Part shown: positions 1 through 7,067 of the stretch, one piece after another
Position numbering within the stretch: the first letter of the stretch is position 1
How the letters are laid out: each line of letters opens with the position of its first letter
Origin: Taibaiella lutea
GTDB taxonomy: Bacteria > Bacteroidota > Bacteroidia > Chitinophagales > Chitinophagaceae
Reading direction: 5' to 3'
NCBI RefSeq assembly: GCF_008629695.1
Contig: NZ_VWSH01000003.1
Span: 495,688 to 559,687 of the forward strand
Length of the DNA: 64,000 nucleotides
Made by a program: the position numbers and the translations under genes
The notes under the pieces: model-generated
The model's database searches: none
What the model saw: the letters and a program-made list of their open reading frames with translations, nothing else
What the model was told of the DNA's origin: nothing

Positions 1-1300
1 TCCGGGCTTCACCTGCATGCCACATAACTGCTTCCAGCAAGCTTCTCGCCCGGCCGTCATGCAGGTAAAAAGGCACTCCGTTTGTCTTTTCAAAAAGGCC
101 TATTCCCCATAATGCAGGTGTGCGCCACTCGTTACCATCGGCAAGAAAATCGGGGCGGCCGTCAGCAAGGTCGGCTCCCAAGTCGTGCAATAGCAAATCA
201 GTATACGGATGAATACGCTGATTACTTAAAGCAGGCAAGCGTATATCAACACCTGTATAAACAGTCGGCGTATGACAACCGGAACAATTCAATTGGTTAA
301 ACAGTTTTTCTCCCTGAACCACGCTGGCATTTGTAACGTCACGACGTGCGGGCACAGCAAGTGTTTGCACATAAAAAACAGTAGCATTCAATAAGCTGTC
401 TGCCAATTCGGGATCGTCATTCAACCCGTCGCTTTGAGCTTGGCCATAACTTGACTCTTTAGGAAATACATAACTTGTAATACCCATATCCTGATGAAAA
501 GCACCCGCAACCTGTACTAATAAACTCGGGTTATTTGCCTTCAATCCAAATTTACCAAGAACACGTTGATGCGTATAAGGGTCATAAACATAATTAGCCC
601 TTCCGCTAATGCCATCCTGATTTGCATCATTTTCATCTGCATTTTTCAGGATAGTAGCATCAGATATTAACGCAAGTAAGCCCATACCAAATACAGGCGG
701 AGCAAGCCTTACAGAAACATAATAGTTTGCCGGCAAAGCGGTATAAGGTGTATTTAAAGTATAGGTCGGTTTACGAAGTGAGACGGTTTCTCCATCCGGG
801 AAAGTAAACGGCAGCTCTGTATAAGAAATCTGAACTTTCGCTTCAGGAGATTTGCCTGTAGTAGCTTTATCCTGCAATTGCACACCATAGCCGGGAATAG
901 AAAGCGGTCCTCCATTTTCGTCAGTACCTGAAATACTGATTCTTGTAAGCAACGAAGATGTGATAGAACCGATAGTCGCCGTACCTTTTCCGTCATTATG
1001 ATGACAACTTACACAAGATACATTATTGTAGACAGGGCCTAAACCACCAAATTTTGGTGCGGGTGCAGAAACAAAGGTCTGCCCAAATAAGGCATCGCCC
1101 AAATCGTGCGTAAAGACATCATAGCCTGTCAGACCGGGAATGGCTGAACCGAATGCCTGTGAGTTGGCAAGAAAAACGGTTGCTGCCCCGCCTGACAACC
1201 TTGAGTCGTATTGCTCTTCAGGAAAGGGCTCCGCCTTTCTGCACAAAGTGCCTGTTACGACGATAACCAATAAAATACAAACTACACTTATCTTTTTCAT
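1..1300 (-). CDS. di-heme oxidoreductase (DHOR, MauG-like), partial
   Basis: The reading frame is open from the ATG at 1300 to the left edge, about 433 codons, so the C-terminus is missing. An N-terminal hydrophobic segment ends near Cys20 (GTLC), a possible but weak lipobox. Two c-type heme motifs are visible: CVSCH at residues 96-100 and CSGCH at 339-343, with the FHQDMG and DLGAD(L)ADGRPDF blocks typical of the DUF1111/DHOR family. Family knowledge: these are periplasmic di-heme proteins related to MauG and cytochrome c peroxidases, often encoded next to imelysin genes. Here the imelysin gene lies 81 bp upstream on the same strand, so a role in periplasmic electron transfer linked to iron or heme handling is inferred. 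Substrate unknown. Confidence 0.9.
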   Translation of the reverse strand, partial: MKKISVVCILLVIVVTGTLCRKAEPFPEEQYDSRLSGGAATVFLANSQAFGSAIPGLTGYDVFTHDLGDALFGQTFVSAPAPKFGGLGPVYNNVSCVSCHHNDGKGTATIGSITSSLLTRISISGTDENGGPLSIPGYGVQLQDKATTGKSPEAKVQISYTELPFTFPDGETVSLRKPTYTLNTPYTALPANYYVSVRLAPPVFGMGLLALISDATILKNADENDANQDGISGRANYVYDPYTHQRVLGKFGLKANNPSLLVQVAGAFHQDMGITSYVFPKESSYGQAQSDGLNDDPELADSLLNATVFYVQTLAVPARRDVTNASVVQGEKLFNQLNCSGCHTPTVYTGVDIRLPALSNQRIHPYTDLLLHDLGADLADGRPDFLADGNEWRTPALWGIGLFEKTNGVPFYLHDGRARSLLEAVMWHAGEAR

Positions 1301-1310
1301 CTTGTTAATC

Positions 1311-1349
1311 AAAAATCCTGAAAGATGCTGCTGATGCACCTTTCAGGAT
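1311..1349 (-). terminator. hairpin terminator between imelysin and DHOR genes
   Basis: Arms ATCCTGAAAG (1315-1324) and CTTTCAGGAT (1340-1349) form a 10-bp stem. Read on the minus strand it is followed by TTTTTG, like an intrinsic terminator. It lies only 10 bp before the DHOR start, so it could set a step-down in expression inside the operon. Confidence 0.6.
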
Positions 1350-1381
1350 AGTATTAAGGAAATACTTTAGACTTTATTCAA

Positions 1382-2488
1382 TTAGTCTTTTACATACTGT
1401 TGGATATACGGCACCAGACTACCTTCCAAAGTTCCTTTCAAAGTAGTCAATGCTGTGATCGTATTCTGCACCTGGCTACGTTGATTATATACAGCTTTTT
1501 CAAAGGTAGTAGTGATACCGTCAAAAGAATTGATGGCAGCATCAAACTGGGATTTGATTGTTTGATCAAGTGTTGCATTATTAGCTTTAACCAAATCACT
1601 CAAACTCTTCCCTGTTGCAGATCCATAGCTGCATAAGTAAGCATTTCTCGCACCTATAATGTTATTTCTGAAATCAATTAAAGAATTATGCGAATACGGA
1701 GATTCTGTAATAGTAGAATCAGCTTCGTTTACTGTTGCACCAAATGGTTCAACCATTTTGCCGTCACCTACTTCGCCAACAATATCAATCAGGCCATTTG
1801 CAATAGCTTCAATAGCATCTTTCTTGCTGGTATAACGGCTTCCCGTAACACCTGGTTGTGACAATTCTGAAGCAAAGAAAGTAACTCCTTTTGTTTTTAA
1901 AGCCGAAACGTTGTTATGGATATCTGTTGCCAAAGCAATCATATAATCCTTTTCTCTTTGAGTAATGGTTGAAGCCTGACGGTTACCATCTGTTCCCCAA
2001 AGCAAATATTCCAACGGGTGAAATCCTCTCAAAGTCATTTCAGCTTCTTTATCAGGGTCGTTGTAGCCTGTTAAAAAGTCTGCAGTAAGCGGGTCAGAGC
2101 CTGCTAATAAATTTTCCATAGCATTATGGTCTGTAGGCCATGTATCCATGTAAGGATCGTAATTATCATCTTCAACAGGCCCGATAAGAAACCCTTCACT
2201 TTGCTCCCAAACCACACGAACGTCTTTCCATGCAGTACGCGCAGCATCAAGGTTGGCTTGTGTTGGCGTAGCAGCCAATGTTGTAACTGCCGTTTGTAAA
2301 CTTGCAGCCTTCGTCTCAAAATCACTGTACAAAGGATTACCGACAGTAGGTCCGAAATCAGAAAGTACTTTCACTTTCAATTCATCGAAAGTCATGTCAG
2401 GTTCTACCTTTTTATCATCTTTACAACTTGTGAATGTTGCTGTAAGTAATGCCAATCCCACAAGTGGCAATAAACTGTATTTTTTCAT
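1382..2488 (-). CDS. imelysin family lipoprotein (IrpA/ICMP-like)
   Basis: 368 aa. The signal peptide ends in a lipobox with Cys22 (TFTSC followed by KDDKK), so it should be a lipoprotein. The imelysin (peptidase M75-like) signature GxHxxE is present as GFHPLE, with His157 and Glu160, followed by YLLWG. Family knowledge: imelysin-like proteins (IrpA, ICMP, EfeO C-domain) are periplasmic or surface iron-regulated proteins of two four-helix bundles; protease activity is doubtful for most. It is second-last in a minus-strand run of barrel, Rieske, imelysin and DHOR genes, 34 bp after the Rieske stop. Inferred role: iron or heme binding at the cell envelope, feeding or fed by the redox neighbours. 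Confidence 0.88.
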   Translation of the reverse strand: MKKYSLLPLVGLALLTATFTSCKDDKKVEPDMTFDELKVKVLSDFGPTVGNPLYSDFETKAASLQTAVTTLAATPTQANLDAARTAWKDVRVVWEQSEGFLIGPVEDDNYDPYMDTWPTDHNAMENLLAGSDPLTADFLTGYNDPDKEAEMTLRGFHPLEYLLWGTDGNRQASTITQREKDYMIALATDIHNNVSALKTKGVTFFASELSQPGVTGSRYTSKKDAIEAIANGLIDIVGEVGDGKMVEPFGATVNEADSTITESPYSHNSLIDFRNNIIGARNAYLCSYGSATGKSLSDLVKANNATLDQTIKSQFDAAINSFDGITTTFEKAVYNQRSQVQNTITALTTLKGTLEGSLVPYIQQYVKD

Positions 2489-2522
2489 ACTTGCTGTTTT
2501 ATATAAATGGATTCAATAAAAT

Positions 2523-2954
2523 TTAAAGTGTAACGATTACATTATCGTTGATAACTGCTGTTTTCAAATGCACCATAGGCTCTGATGCCGGACCTTTCTC
2601 CACTTTCCCGTCTCCCGAAAATTTACTTCCGTGAAGTGTGCAATAATAACCGCCTCCTGCTTTTGTTAAAGGATGACGTGCATGCGTACACATCAAAACC
2701 ATTGCCGAAAATTCACCTGTCTCTTTCTTTTGCAATGCAATATCATAATTGTAATTAGCAACCCTTAATAACTTAAAAGGGTTCGTATCAAACTGGGCCA
2801 ATGGTATCGTAACTTTCCCTTCGTTCGATTCGGTTTTAAAGACACTTAGTCCTGTGCTGGCACAAGATTCCAATAAAGAAGAACCGAAAATCATACTAAT
2901 GCTAAACGCAGCACAAGCTCCACAAGATTGCTTTAAAAAGGTACGTCGTTGCAT
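2523..2954 (-). CDS. Rieske [2Fe-2S] protein with Tat signal, putative lipoprotein
   Basis: 143 aa. The N-terminus has a twin-arginine motif (QRRTFLKQ) and a hydrophobic stretch ending LESC at Cys31, suggesting a Tat-exported lipoprotein. The Rieske ligands are complete: C89-T-H91 and C105-T-L-H108 with the following GS. The domain is small, without the features of a bc1 or dioxygenase subunit, and no cytochrome b gene is nearby. It starts 12 bp after the barrel gene stop and ends 34 bp before the imelysin gene, so co-transcription is likely. Inferred role: one-electron carrier in the periplasm, possibly partnering the di-heme oxidoreductase. It could also serve a separate oxidase; nothing here names the partner. 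Confidence 0.88.
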   Translation of the reverse strand: MQRRTFLKQSCGACAAFSISMIFGSSLLESCASTGLSVFKTESNEGKVTIPLAQFDTNPFKLLRVANYNYDIALQKKETGEFSAMVLMCTHARHPLTKAGGGYYCTLHGSKFSGDGKVEKGPASEPMVHLKTAVINDNVIVTL

Positions 2955-2966
2955 TATTGATATTAT

Positions 2967-4247
2967 TTAGAAAGAATAACCAAAGCCTATGTTCAAAAAT
3001 TGATTTTGTTCAGGATATATTCTCGAAACCGGCGGTGGATTTATCTGTAATGCTTTGTTGAGCGGTCCTGTGCTTGTTAATCTTACATCTGCCTTAATCG
3101 TAATATTCGGGATTGGCATAAAGTTGAGTCCTGCTATCAAATGCGATTGCTTCAACGTGCCGTCATAAATGCCATTCTCCGGGATTTTTGAATTCAAATC
3201 CAGTTTTTCATATCTCACAAAACCTATCAGTTGTTTATTATCAAAAGCTTCTGATTTTATAGTTTCAAAGAAATTATAGCCTAACTCTGCATAAGCGCCA
3301 TACATTGCAGAAGGTGTATTATTGGCATAGGCTCTGTTAATATCTCCTGCATCAGGGTAAGAAATATAAGTTCCTAAAAGCTTTGCTGTAAATCCGGCTT
3401 TTGAATATTGCACATCTGCTTCACCTAAATATAATGGTGCTGCAAACATACCGGATTGAAGTCCGATGCTGTCTGCGGTATAATGACTTGCTCCGATGGT
3501 CCCGCCTGCATAGCCCGAAACCTGAATTTGAAAATCGCCTACAAAAGCCTTTACCGCTGCGGTGAACGCAAGATTATTGGCATTTGCAAAACTACCTTCG
3601 CCTTTTCCTCCGCCAATACCTGTACCATGTGAAAAAGAAGATGCATCCAACCCATTCAGTGCCGCAATACTATAGGCAATCGGCAGAGTGCTCATCTGGC
3701 CATAGAAACCAATACCCATTTCGCTCCATGTGGAAGGTATTACCAACTGTTCTACCAATGGCCTTTCAACGCCATTATAGTTTGTAGGCAGGTGATTTTC
3801 GTTAAGAATACCGATACGGGGAATAAAAAGGCCTGCAACAAAATACTGACGTGGATTTAAGCTGAACTTTAAGTAAGCCTGTTCCATTCCAATCTCGCCT
3901 TTCGGTTTCCCATTTTCCACGCGCGCGTCGGTAACTTCCAGTTCCGAGAAAAAAGCGATGTTATTATTGAACTGATGTCCTACGAATAAAACAACCCTGT
4001 CGAGATTTATTTTAGAACTTTGATATTGAAAATCTCTTTGATAAGAACCCTGGCCGTAACCCGAAATAACAGTTTGGGAATGCCCTGCATTGTTACCTGT
4101 TAACAAATCCTCACCGGTATTGGCAATCAATTGTTGTGCCGGAGTCATGCCAGGTTGAATCCTGGATTTTAAATTAACCGTATCCTGTGCTTCGGAAGTT
4201 ACTCCCAACAACATAATACCTAATCCCAATAATACTTGTCTGAACAT
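2967..4247 (-). CDS. outer-membrane beta-barrel, porin-like
   Basis: 426 aa from the ATG at 4247, chosen because it gives a clean signal peptide (MFRQVLLGLG through TSEAQ); an in-frame ATG at 4352 would add 35 unlikely residues. The mature part has alternating aromatic/polar strands, such as FVAGLFIPRIGI and FLNIGFGYSF, and the last strand ends in Phe as in many outer-membrane barrels. The segment with RVVLFVGHQF and FFSELEV resembles porins seen beside Bacteroidota electron-transfer genes. It leads the cluster with Rieske, imelysin and DHOR genes, so it may be the uptake channel of that system. Specificity cannot be read from sequence. The minus-strand leader holds CCTTTGCCGCC about 25 bp before ATG, a partial -7 box. 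Confidence 0.75.
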   Translation of the reverse strand: MFRQVLLGLGIMLLGVTSEAQDTVNLKSRIQPGMTPAQQLIANTGEDLLTGNNAGHSQTVISGYGQGSYQRDFQYQSSKINLDRVVLFVGHQFNNNIAFFSELEVTDARVENGKPKGEIGMEQAYLKFSLNPRQYFVAGLFIPRIGILNENHLPTNYNGVERPLVEQLVIPSTWSEMGIGFYGQMSTLPIAYSIAALNGLDASSFSHGTGIGGGKGEGSFANANNLAFTAAVKAFVGDFQIQVSGYAGGTIGASHYTADSIGLQSGMFAAPLYLGEADVQYSKAGFTAKLLGTYISYPDAGDINRAYANNTPSAMYGAYAELGYNFFETIKSEAFDNKQLIGFVRYEKLDLNSKIPENGIYDGTLKQSHLIAGLNFMPIPNITIKADVRLTSTGPLNKALQINPPPVSRIYPEQNQFLNIGFGYSF

Positions 4248-4418
4248 GACCTTTTGCAGGTTTAAATAATTTGGCGGCAAAGGACGGCAACATAATAGAT
4301 ATACTTGTTGCAAACAACATAAAATGACACTTTTATGACAATGAAACAGCATTCATTCTTCTTTCCCGATATTTCAAAACAGTGCTTTTGCCGAAATTTC
4401 TACCCCATTTTACCGAAA

Positions 4419-4454
4419 TTTGATTTCGCACAGCCAGCCAAAAGCTACATTTGC
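4419..4454 (+). promoter_or_regulatory. Bacteroidota-type promoter
   Basis: TTTG at 4419-4422 and TACATTTGC at 4446-4454 match the -33 TTTG / -7 TAnnTTTG pattern with a 23-bp gap. The expected transcript would have a leader of about 25 nt before the ATG at 4483. Confidence 0.7.
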
Positions 4455-4482
4455 ATACTCAACCAATAAAAAAACAATCGTT

Positions 4483-5145
4483 ATGACAAAAAGAATTTTA
4501 TTTTCATTAGCCTTGATAATGGGAATTTCGGGAACCCTGTTGGCGCAAGATTTTAAGCAGACATTAGGTACAACAGTCGGTGCATTTTTCGGCACCAAAG
4601 ACCGCACCGAAATGATAAATCAAAGCAATAGATTAGGACTTATTGCCAAAAAGTTTAAGGATGAATGGACTGCTTCGTATTATGCTGCATTATCAAAAAT
4701 TATGTTGAATTACGATGAAAAAGAGGCAGCTAAAAAGGATGCGTATTTAGATGAAGCAGAAAACTTCTTAAACGACGCTGCCGATCTTTCAAATAAAGAA
4801 GATAAAATACAACAATCAGAAATTTATGCGTTGAAAGCAATGCTTGCCAATGCACGCCTGGGCGTAGAGCCAATGAAGCGTTGGCAGAAATATGGTAAAA
4901 TCTTTGAAGAAAATTTAGAGCTTGCAAAAAGCAATAACGCTGATAATCCGCGTATTTATTTCCTGAAAGGTACAAGTGTATTGTTTACGCCTAAAATGTT
5001 TGGTGGTGGCGGAAAAAAAGCAATGGAATATTTCCAGAAAGCCCAACCGCTGTTCGAGAAAGAATCTCATGATGATATTACAAAACCTTTTTGGGGTAAA
5101 GAAAGCAATGAAATGTTTATGAAACAGGCTGAAGCAGATAAATAA
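4483..5145 (+). CDS. exported TPR-like helical protein, unknown function
   Basis: 220 aa from the ATG at 4483, which opens a clear signal peptide ending LLAQ; an upstream in-frame ATG at 4420 lies inside the promoter and is rejected. The rest is helical and rich in Lys, Glu and Ala, with TPR-like pairs (YYAALSKIMLNY, EIYALKAMLANA, PRIYFLKGTSVL) and a Gly-rich GGGGKKAMEYF turn. No catalytic motif is visible. It is a single transcription unit, with its own promoter and a strong terminator, and is divergent from the Rieske/imelysin cluster across a 235-bp region. Probably periplasmic; function not recognised. Confidence 0.7.
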   Translation: MTKRILFSLALIMGISGTLLAQDFKQTLGTTVGAFFGTKDRTEMINQSNRLGLIAKKFKDEWTASYYAALSKIMLNYDEKEAAKKDAYLDEAENFLNDAADLSNKEDKIQQSEIYALKAMLANARLGVEPMKRWQKYGKIFEENLELAKSNNADNPRIYFLKGTSVLFTPKMFGGGGKKAMEYFQKAQPLFEKESHDDITKPFWGKESNEMFMKQAEADK

Positions 5146-5170
5146 TTTTGCTTTTATGTATATTTTTAAA

Positions 5171-5202
5171 AACTACGACACTTGAAGCGTCGTAGTTTTT
5201 TT
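5171..5202 (+). terminator. intrinsic terminator
   Basis: Perfect 9-bp stem AACTACGAC (5171-5179) / GTCGTAGTT (5189-5197) with a 9-nt loop and a T tract, just after the TPR-like gene. Confidence 0.85.
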
Positions 5203-5310
5203 ATGGTAAAAAGATCAAACTTCAATATTCATTGAAATAGTATTTGAGTAAAAAAATCTTATTTTAGCTGCCTTTATCTTTACTTGCGTTATAATATAAG
5301 TATTTATTTC

Positions 5311-5973
5311 ATGAAAAAAATTACATTATTAGCTCTTTTCCTTTTGTCAGTAAGCCTTTCCTTTGCTCAAAAATACAGAGCGACCATTACGACAGCTTAT
5401 GGCAAAATTGAATTATTTCTGTATGATAATACTCCCAAACACAGAGACAATTTTGTAAAACTGGCAAAAGAGCACTTCTTTGATAGTACTTTGTTTCATC
5501 GTGTAATTCCTGAATTTATGATTCAGGGTGGTGATCCGGAGTCAAAGCATGCACCTGCAGGAACACCTTTGGGAAATGGTGATGTAGGTTATAGGGTTCC
5601 GGCAGAAATCAATAATATTGACTTTCATAAGCGTGGCGTTCTGGCTGCGGCACGTGACAATAATCCCGACAAATCATCTTCCGGCTGCCAGTTTTATATT
5701 ACGGTAGGAAAGAAATATACAGATGCAGAGTTGGATAATATTTCAAAAAGAACGGGTCGCATATTTACTAAAGAACAAAGAGAAGTTTATAAAACCACCG
5801 GCGGCACACCTCATCTGGATGGCAATTATACTGTTTACGGAGAAGTTACGAAAGGTATGGATATTGTTGATAAAATTGTGACACAACCTCGTGCTGCAGG
5901 CGATCGCCCTAATACAGATCAGCGGATTTTGAAGATCAGGGTAAAGAAGAAATTCCTGTTTTTTTGGATATAA
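5311..5973 (+). CDS. peptidylprolyl isomerase, cyclophilin type, exported
   Basis: 220 aa from the ATG at 5311, giving the signal peptide MKKITLLALFLLSVSLSFAQ; the in-frame ATG at 5284 is less likely. The cyclophilin signature FHRVIPEFMIQGGDP is intact, including the catalytic Arg, and SSGCQFYITV and GNYTVYGEV follow. A 20-30 residue insertion (KKYTDAELDN to REVYKTTGG) sits between core strands, as in many Bacteroidota members. It catalyses cis-trans isomerisation of X-Pro bonds, here in the periplasm, to help envelope proteins fold. It stands alone: 165 bp separate it from the previous gene and a 183-bp gap follows. Confidence 0.93.
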   Translation: MKKITLLALFLLSVSLSFAQKYRATITTAYGKIELFLYDNTPKHRDNFVKLAKEHFFDSTLFHRVIPEFMIQGGDPESKHAPAGTPLGNGDVGYRVPAEINNIDFHKRGVLAAARDNNPDKSSSGCQFYITVGKKYTDAELDNISKRTGRIFTKEQREVYKTTGGTPHLDGNYTVYGEVTKGMDIVDKIVTQPRAAGDRPNTDQRILKIRVKKKFLFFWI

Positions 5974-6156
5974 ACTAATAAGGAGAAAAGAGTTACAATG
6001 TCTTGCTATTATTAATTACTATAATTTACAATTCAAATACATGAATATGTAGCTGTTCATATAGCGAAAAATTTTCTTTAGGCTTTTAATTTTGTTAACT
6101 TCATCCTCTTTTAAATTCAGGTAGAAGTAAAAGTAAAATTTTGTGTCAAATTCTCA

Positions 6157-6942
6157 ATGTCTGTAAACGCTATTAAAAATTTGCTTGATCAAAAAGTAAA
6201 GGAATATAATCAGACATTTTTTATAGAAAAAGATCCGGTAAGTATTCCGCATCGGTTTCAGCAATTACAGGACATTGAAATAGCAGGTTTTTTTGCGGCG
6301 CTTTTTGCATGGGGCAACCGAACATCGATTATTAACAGTTGTACGCGTTTGCTGAATGCAATGGATAATGCCCCTTTCGACTTTGTAACGAATTATAAAG
6401 AATCAGATCTGAAACCGTTACTGGGCTTTGTACATCGCACATTTAACGCTACAGATTTATTTTGGTTATTACAATTTTTAAAAAGACATTATGCAGAACA
6501 TGTAAGCCTTGAAATAGCTTTTGCACAGTTTTTGCACCCATTGTCCACAGATGTTTCACAGGCGCTCATTGGATTTCATAATTATGTTTTTGCAATACCT
6601 GAAGCACCGGAAAGAACAAAAAAACACATTGCAACACCTGCAAAAAATTCAGCCTGCAAAAGGCTGAATATGTTTTTAAGATGGATGGTAAGGGATGATA
6701 ATGCTTTAATGACGCAACCGGTTGATTTTGGGTTATGGAAACAAATAAAGCCTTCCATGCTGATATGCCCATTGGATGTTCATGTAGGGAATGTAGCGAG
6801 AAGGTTAAGCTTATTGGAAAGGCAGCAAAATGATTGGAAAGCAGCGCAGGAATTAACAGAATACCTAAGGAAATTCGATAAAAATGACCCGGTGAAATAT
6901 GATTTTGCACTGTTCGGATTAGGCGTAATAGAACGTTTTTAG
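6157..6942 (+). CDS. TIGR02757 family protein (DUF2400)
   Basis: 261 aa, close to the usual size of the family. Recognisable blocks are DIEIAGFFAALFAWGNRTSI near residues 41-60, NMFLRWMVRDD near 170 and PLDVHVGNVARRL near 208. The fold is all-helical with a helix-hairpin-helix-like core resembling HhH-GPD DNA glycosylases; the conserved Asp and His in LDVHVG fit that comparison. No biochemical function is established to my knowledge. It is cytoplasmic, with no signal peptide, monocistronic by spacing, and common in Bacteroidota genomes. A nucleic-acid role is inference only. Confidence 0.85.
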   Translation: MSVNAIKNLLDQKVKEYNQTFFIEKDPVSIPHRFQQLQDIEIAGFFAALFAWGNRTSIINSCTRLLNAMDNAPFDFVTNYKESDLKPLLGFVHRTFNATDLFWLLQFLKRHYAEHVSLEIAFAQFLHPLSTDVSQALIGFHNYVFAIPEAPERTKKHIATPAKNSACKRLNMFLRWMVRDDNALMTQPVDFGLWKQIKPSMLICPLDVHVGNVARRLSLLERQQNDWKAAQELTEYLRKFDKNDPVKYDFALFGLGVIERF

Positions 6943-7067
6943 CTAATAATATGATAAAAAACCAAGGTTTAGCCAACTTTAGTATACAATAAATAGTCTT
7001 TTTTGATATATACACTCCCAATGAGTGAATTTTTTATTTTCTTACAAAACAATTTAATTTTTATAAA

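Noticed and set aside
82-1334. Small ORFs on both strands (82-300, 754-996, 1140-1334)
   Set aside because: They lie in other frames inside the continuous di-heme oxidoreductase frame on the minus strand, which has two CxxCH motifs.
6566-7021. 151-aa minus-strand ORF
   Set aside because: Antisense to the TIGR02757 gene, whose protein has clear family blocks; the antisense protein has no recognisable domain.
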